From the NCBI GenBank assembly GCA_902825865.1, contig CADECX010000038.1, forward strand, positions 1 to 33,499: a DNA stretch of 33,499 nucleotides. Reading direction: 5' to 3'. The notes beneath the pieces were generated by a model that was given only the letters and a program-made list of their open reading frames with translations, was not told the origin of the DNA and searched no databases. Shown piece after piece: positions 29,491 to 33,499 of this stretch. A program made the translations under genes and the position numbers. The stretch is from an uncultured Alphaproteobacteria bacterium (lineage in GTDB: Bacteria; Pseudomonadota; Alphaproteobacteria; Micropepsales; Micropepsaceae). The first letter of the stretch is position 1. Each line of letters begins with the position of its first letter.

Positions 29491-30813
29491 ATGAACCAGC
29501 CAGCGCTCAAGACAAAATTCTTCGACCAGCCGCGCGGCGTGATGTTGATCGCCGCCACCGAATTTTGGGAGCGCTTCTCCTATTACGGCTTTATCGGCCT
29601 GGTCACCCTGTTCATGGCGGCCGACCCCGCGACAGGCGGGTTGGGGATGGACAAGGGCTTTACCCTGAAACTGTTCGGCGTGGCGGTGGGCCTGATGTTC
29701 ATGGCGCCTTCGCTGGGCGGCTGGATCGCCGACCGTATGATCGGGCCCTATAGCGCGGTGGTCATTGGCTGCCTGGGATTGGCGGGCGCCAACTTTCTGC
29801 TGTCGGCGGCGGGTACCGCGTCCGCCCACGCGGCCGGGCTGGAACATGCTCTTTTTTATGGCGGGCTGGCGGTGATGATCGCGGGCGCCGGCCTGTTCAA
29901 ATCCAATGCCAGCGCGTTGCTGGGCCAGTTGTACACACCGGGCGATGGCCGCCGGCAGAACGGCTTCATGCTGTTTTATATGGGCATCAATCTGGGCGCC
30001 GTGGTTGCCCCCTATGGCGCCGGCACCTTGGGCGAGCGCGCGGGCTGGTCTTGGGGATTTCTGGTCGCCGGCATCGGCATGCTGATCGGGCTGCTGGTGT
30101 TTTTGTGGCTGAGCCGCGGCCGCTTCCCCAAATTCGTCAAGCCGGCGGCGGCCGAGAAAGCAGGCAGGGCCGATGCCTGGCGCGATCCCAGCACCCGCCT
30201 GGTCCTGATCATGATTTTCTTCGCCGCGATCTACATGATCGGGCAGCAGACCTATGCCGGTGTGATGAATCTCTATGTGCATGACCGCGTCGACAAGACG
30301 GTGTTTGGTTTTGACGTGCCGACCACCTGGTTTCTCTCGCTCAATCCGCTGGTCGTGATCCTGGGCGGCCCGCTGGCGTCAAAATACTGGTCGCTGCGCG
30401 ATCAAAAAACCCACCGGCTCACCGCCATCAACAAAATCCTCACCGGCACCATCCTGATGGCGCTTTCCTATGTGCTGATGGCAGTGGTGGATCTGGAAGC
30501 GGGCAGCGATCCCGTGGCGCCGATCTGGATCGCCGTCTTCTATGTGATCATCACCGTGGCGGAATTGTGCGTTTTTCCGGTCGGGCTTGCCGAGATCAGC
30601 AAGCGCGCGCCAGGGCAGATCATGGGCGTGCTGATGGGGCTTTGGGTCTTCACCATGGGCTTCGGAAGCTTCAGCGCCGGCTGGCTGGGCGGCAGTTTGG
30701 CCGACTCGCCAAGCTGGGTCATGTTCGCGGTTTTGGCATGCGGCGGCGCCATCAGCGCGGCGGTGCTGTTCGCGCTGGAGCCCATGATCCGGCGACGGCT
30801 CGCCATTACCTGA
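29491..30813 (+). CDS. POT/PTR family proton-dependent oligopeptide transporter
   Basis: POT transporters import di- and tripeptides with protons. The diagnostic ExxER motif is in 'EFWERFSYYG' (Glu24, Glu27, Arg28 from ATG 29491) in helix 1, and 'FMLFYMGINLGAVVAPY' corresponds to the family's FYxxINxG motif. About 12-14 hydrophobic helices are present in 440 residues. I prefer ATG 29491, preceded by GGGGGA, over ATG 29473. The C terminus keeps the pattern 'LCVFPVGLAEISKRAPGQIMGVLMGLWVF', typical of bacterial members. It converges on the secreted gamma-glutamyltransferase with 7 nt between stops; peptides released by that enzyme could be taken up by this carrier, which is an inference. Confidence 0.92.
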   Translation: MNQPALKTKFFDQPRGVMLIAATEFWERFSYYGFIGLVTLFMAADPATGGLGMDKGFTLKLFGVAVGLMFMAPSLGGWIADRMIGPYSAVVIGCLGLAGANFLLSAAGTASAHAAGLEHALFYGGLAVMIAGAGLFKSNASALLGQLYTPGDGRRQNGFMLFYMGINLGAVVAPYGAGTLGERAGWSWGFLVAGIGMLIGLLVFLWLSRGRFPKFVKPAAAEKAGRADAWRDPSTRLVLIMIFFAAIYMIGQQTYAGVMNLYVHDRVDKTVFGFDVPTTWFLSLNPLVVILGGPLASKYWSLRDQKTHRLTAINKILTGTILMALSYVLMAVVDLEAGSDPVAPIWIAVFYVIITVAELCVFPVGLAEISKRAPGQIMGVLMGLWVFTMGFGSFSAGWLGGSLADSPSWVMFAVLACGGAISAAVLFALEPMIRRRLAIT

Positions 30814-30820
30814 TGGCTCG

Positions 30821-32722
30821 TCACCAGGCAGAAGCTTGGCCGTCCTTGCGATGATCGCTGCCCGCGCGATAGGTGCCGTTGACCGGCTGCTGCGAGGTGG
30901 CTGACGGATTGGGCTTGGGCTCCTTGGGGTCTGGTGTGAACAGGATGGCCTGGAAGCCGCCCACAATGATGCCGTTTTCCGGCACCACATTATGCCCCAT
31001 CGCCTTGAGCTTGGGCCCGACCAGCTTGGCCAATTGCGATTCCATGTACAGCGTGTTGCTGATCTGGTCATGGCGGAAGCGCGCCATGTCGGTCGAAGCC
31101 TGAAGATTGGCGCCCAGGTCCACCATATTGACCACCATCTGCGCGTGACCCTGGGCCTGCATGTCGCCGCCCATAAGCTGGAACGCCATCATCTGGCCGT
31201 CCATGCGCGCGCCTTGCATCAGAAAGGCGGCAGCTAGTGTGTTGAAAGGACGTTTGTGCGGAGCAATCGCATTGGGGCTGGCCGGATCCAGGGTGAACAA
31301 CCCGCCGCGATTGTGCAGCAGGAACCCATAGCCGGGCACGGTGATGCCGGAGCCGAAGGCGGAAAAATTGCTGTTGACCCAGGACACCATGTTGCCCCAG
31401 CGGTCGGCGGCGGAGAGCACGATGGTATCGCCATTGCCGCTGCCACGACCTGGCTTGGTGTCCGAGGCGCGGCCCGGATTGATCTTTCCGCAAAGGCTTT
31501 GCGCGTGCTGTGAGGTCAGCACCGCCTTGACCTTTTCCTTCTGGCCGGGATTGAAATTGGGATCGCCGTTGAGGGCGATCATGTCGGCATAGGCCAGCTT
31601 TTTGGCTTCCACCATCATATGCCAATAGCGTGCATCGGTGGGTCCGAGCGACGCCATTGTCTGTCCTGGATAAACTTTCCCGACACAGGCGCCCAGAATA
31701 TTGAGCATCTCATTGGCGGCGAAGCCCTGGCTGGGCGGCGGCAACTCCGCCAAGGTGAAACCGTGGTAGCTGCTCAGCACCGGCTCGACCCACTCGCCTT
31801 TATAATCGGCAAGGTCCTTGAGGGTCATGGTGCCGCCCAGCGCCTTTTCCTTGGCGACAATGGCTTTGGCGATATCGCCTTTATAAAAGGCGTCGCGGCC
31901 CTGGGCCTGAAGCAGCCGGAACGCCTTGGCCAGATCGGGATTGCGGAAAATCTGTCCCGGTTTGGGTTTCTGGCCGTTGATGTACCAGGCGCGCACCGAA
32001 TCCGGATCCACCGAAGTGCAGCAGCGCGAGGGATCGGACGGATTGGGACCCAGGCCATTGGGAAGCTGCCAATCAAAGGCCGCACGCTCGGTCAAGGGAA
32101 CGCCCTGGCTGGCATAGGTCGCGGCGGGCTCCAGCACCTCCTTGAAGGTGCGGGTGCCGTGTTTCTCCAGCACTTCCTGCCAGCCCCAGACCGAGCCGGG
32201 AACGGTGACGGAGAGGATGCCGCGCAAGGGCATGCCGGATTGCGGGCCCCAATTTGCCGGATCGCGCATATAGCCTTTGGAATTCATGAACGGGATGGTG
32301 GCGCCGCTGGGCGCCTTGCCGCTGGCATTGAGCACATGCAGCTTCTTGTCCTTGGCGCTGTAGATGATGGCGAAGAGATCGCCGCCCATGCCGACATTCA
32401 TTGGTTCGGTCAGATTCAGCACCGCGGCCATGGCCACCGCAGCATCCACCGCATTGCCGCCCTTGCGCAGGATGTCGAGCCCAGCCTGGGCCGCCAGGGG
32501 CTGGCTGGTGGCCACGATGCCGTTGCGGCCCATCACTTCGGAGCGGCCCTGAACCATCCAGCCTTCCGACCGGTCGCCAGGCACTGCTTTGCAGGCCGCG
32601 GGGTTGGCGGAGCCGGAGTTGCAGGTCGAAGTGGTGAGCTGCGCCTTTGGCGCGGCGGTCGCCAGCAACAATGTGAATCCAAAAACCGAAAGCCCTGTAG
32701 CGGCGCGCTGCAACCTGTTCAT
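30821..32722 (-). CDS. ggt: Gamma-glutamyltransferase (secreted)
   Basis: The enzyme cleaves gamma-glutamyl bonds, for example in glutathione, and matures by self-cleavage into two subunits. The 633-residue precursor starts at ATG 32722 with a signal peptide ending about residue 27 (ATAAPKA), so it is periplasmic or extracellular. 'GIVATSQPLAAQAGLDILRKGGNAVDAAVA' (about 68-97), 'TEPMNVGMGGDLFAI' (about 105-119) and the nucleophile Thr433 in 'GNGDTIVLSAADRWGNM' follow family expectations. 'GFLLHNRGGLF' and 'KRPFNTL' belong to the small subunit. An in-frame TTG two codons upstream is an unlikely start. It faces the POT gene. Tandem repeat sites lie about 80-125 nt upstream. Some family members act as cephalosporin acylases. 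Confidence 0.92.
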   Translation of the reverse strand: MNRLQRAATGLSVFGFTLLLATAAPKAQLTTSTCNSGSANPAACKAVPGDRSEGWMVQGRSEVMGRNGIVATSQPLAAQAGLDILRKGGNAVDAAVAMAAVLNLTEPMNVGMGGDLFAIIYSAKDKKLHVLNASGKAPSGATIPFMNSKGYMRDPANWGPQSGMPLRGILSVTVPGSVWGWQEVLEKHGTRTFKEVLEPAATYASQGVPLTERAAFDWQLPNGLGPNPSDPSRCCTSVDPDSVRAWYINGQKPKPGQIFRNPDLAKAFRLLQAQGRDAFYKGDIAKAIVAKEKALGGTMTLKDLADYKGEWVEPVLSSYHGFTLAELPPPSQGFAANEMLNILGACVGKVYPGQTMASLGPTDARYWHMMVEAKKLAYADMIALNGDPNFNPGQKEKVKAVLTSQHAQSLCGKINPGRASDTKPGRGSGNGDTIVLSAADRWGNMVSWVNSNFSAFGSGITVPGYGFLLHNRGGLFTLDPASPNAIAPHKRPFNTLAAAFLMQGARMDGQMMAFQLMGGDMQAQGHAQMVVNMVDLGANLQASTDMARFRHDQISNTLYMESQLAKLVGPKLKAMGHNVVPENGIIVGGFQAILFTPDPKEPKPNPSATSQQPVNGTYRAGSDHRKDGQASAW

Positions 32723-32802
32723 TGCCAACCCCCGGATTGGTTCACGTCTCGACGGGATAGTGAGAGAGGCGCAAAGGCGTGTCGAGGCCCCGTCGGCCGG
32801 AA

Positions 32803-32847
32803 GCGCTTACCATTAGGAGGAAATTCGACGCCCGTTGGCGCTTACCA
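32803..32847. promoter_or_regulatory. Direct repeat of GCGCTTACCA, possible LacI-type operators
   Basis: GCGCTTACCA occurs at 32803-32812 and 32838-32847, 35 bp apart. In reverse complement the first site reads GGTAAGCGCTTCC, a near-perfect palindrome with the central CG usual for LacI-family operators; the second is GGTAAGCGCCAAC. They lie in the gap upstream of the gamma-glutamyltransferase gene. No LacI-family gene is in the window. Confidence 0.45.
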
Positions 32848-32909
32848 AGCCAGGATAAGCGGCTGTATTGGCTTGCTGTTTCCCTCCTCGAATCTTCAGC
32901 TGGCTTCTA

Positions 32910-33499
32910 TTATTTCGCCCAACGCAGGACAAGCGGATCAAGCCGGCGCGCGGTTTCGATAAGACCCGCCCGAATGGCAGGATGCAGCGGTACCAGGGGA
33001 TGACGAACCGCGCCCGAACGAATGACACGCCCCTCTTCCATCAGGATTTTTGCTGCCTGCAACCCGCATTGGCGGTTTTCGTAATTGATCAGCGGCAGCC
33101 AGCGCGCATAAGCCTCGGCCGCTTCCTCACGCCGCCCGGCAAGATAAGGATCGACGATGGTGCGGATGCCGTCGGGATAGCCCGCGCCGGTCATGGCGCC
33201 CGTGGCGCCCGCTTCAAGATCGGGAAAAAGCGTGATGCCTTCCTCCCCGTCCCAAGGACCCACGATCGCATCGCCGCCCAGCCGCAGCATTTCCCGCAGC
33301 TTGGCCGCGGCCTGCGGCACCTCGATCTTGAAATAGGTCACGTTCGGAAGTTCCCGGGCCATCTTCACCAGGAAGGCCGGTGCCATGGCGGTGCCCGCCA
33401 TGGGAGCATCCTGCACGATGATGGGGATCGACACCGCTTCCGAGACAATGCGGAAGAAGTCGTAAATCTGCGCTTCGCCGACTCGCAGTGTGGCGCCAT
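32910..33499 (-). CDS. DapA/NanA superfamily aldolase or synthase (5' end cut off)
   Basis: The frame is open to the right window edge and stops with TAA at 32910-32912, giving 195 visible residues of the usual ~300. It matches the dihydrodipicolinate synthase family: '[GA]TLRVGEAQIYDFFRIVSEA', 'IPIIVQDAP', the Schiff-base lysine in 'VTYFKIEVP', 'AIVGPWDGEEGITLFPDLEAGATGAMTG' and 'HPLVPLHPA' are typical C-terminal segments. The pairing of a short 'GPWDGEEG' loop with the KIEVP lysine suggests a sugar-acid aldolase or 2-keto-3-deoxy-type enzyme rather than lysine-pathway DapA, but this is inference. Its visible neighbours are gamma-glutamyltransferase and, further away, the rhamnosidase and BKACE genes. 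Confidence 0.85.
   Translation of the reverse strand, partial: GATLRVGEAQIYDFFRIVSEAVSIPIIVQDAPMAGTAMAPAFLVKMARELPNVTYFKIEVPQAAAKLREMLRLGGDAIVGPWDGEEGITLFPDLEAGATGAMTGAGYPDGIRTIVDPYLAGRREEAAEAYARWLPLINYENRQCGLQAAKILMEEGRVIRSGAVRHPLVPLHPAIRAGLIETARRLDPLVLRWAK

Noticed and set aside
28810..30282. Minus-strand open frame of about 490 codons across the MHS and POT transporter genes
   Set aside because: It spans two well-supported genes and their spacer, and is rich in Gln, His, Arg and Gly with no hydrophobic segments or motifs.
31619..32962. Plus-strand open frame of about 447 codons opposite gamma-glutamyltransferase
   Set aside because: Antisense shadow of a gene with a visible catalytic Thr and signal peptide; no domain seen.
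1..33499. Mobile element, prophage, CRISPR array or toxin-antitoxin module
   Set aside because: I looked for transposase or integrase motifs, terminal repeats with target duplications, regularly spaced direct repeats and paired small ORFs of known toxin families; none was found.

Overview
This is a GC-rich window with closely packed genes. Its family content and gene order (dnaB, alr, radA, cvpA, purF in one block, and bamB followed by der) fit a chromosomal segment of an alphaproteobacterium. I cannot fix the genus from sequence alone. There are no tRNA or rRNA genes, CRISPR arrays, transposases or phage genes.

Left part (1-14464), mostly housekeeping. A short tail of a probable TPR protein is followed by bamB (outer-membrane assembly lipoprotein) and der (ribosome-assembly GTPase). 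A palindromic repeat unit fills the space before a long leftward block. Read in its own direction, that block runs: uncharacterised one-TM protein, alr, mlaE, mlaF, radA, cvpA, purF, SDR, with several 1- or 4-base overlaps. A family 25 glycosyltransferase points right and collides tail to tail with dnaB. Upstream of dnaB lies a sulfotransferase-like gene and an AT-richer gap with a perfect 16-bp palindrome.

Middle part (14465-21740), regulatory and accessory. A TetR regulator diverges from an aqpZ-like aquaporin broken by one missing base. Next come a 2OG-Fe(II) oxygenase, a YffB/Spx-like protein and a second palindromic repeat unit. Then follows what I consider the most interesting locus: a YCII/DGPF-protein gene plus an ECF42-like sigma factor with a long C-terminal extension, a divergent operon (SRPBCC/AHSA1, PhnB-like VOC, RibD_C/DHFR-like) and a downstream VOC gene. 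Three transcription units here start behind the same two-block motif, TGTCGGC then CCGTCC, 22 nt start to start each time. Two copies lie back to back between the divergent units. I read this as a compact self-regulated ECF regulon. A DUF72 gene follows; it too is broken by a single-base loss, and its start codon lies inside a perfect 11-bp hairpin.

Right part (21737-33499), catabolism and transport. It holds a secreted GH78 alpha-L-rhamnosidase-like enzyme, a divergent pair of a lambda-crystallin/L-gulonate-dehydrogenase-like enzyme translationally coupled to a BKACE (beta-keto acid cleavage) enzyme, an amidase, two small ORFs, an MHS-type transporter, a POT peptide transporter convergent with a secreted gamma-glutamyltransferase, and a DapA-superfamily aldolase/synthase cut by the window edge. 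Together these suggest use of plant-derived glycosides, sugar or hydroxy acids, amides and peptides.
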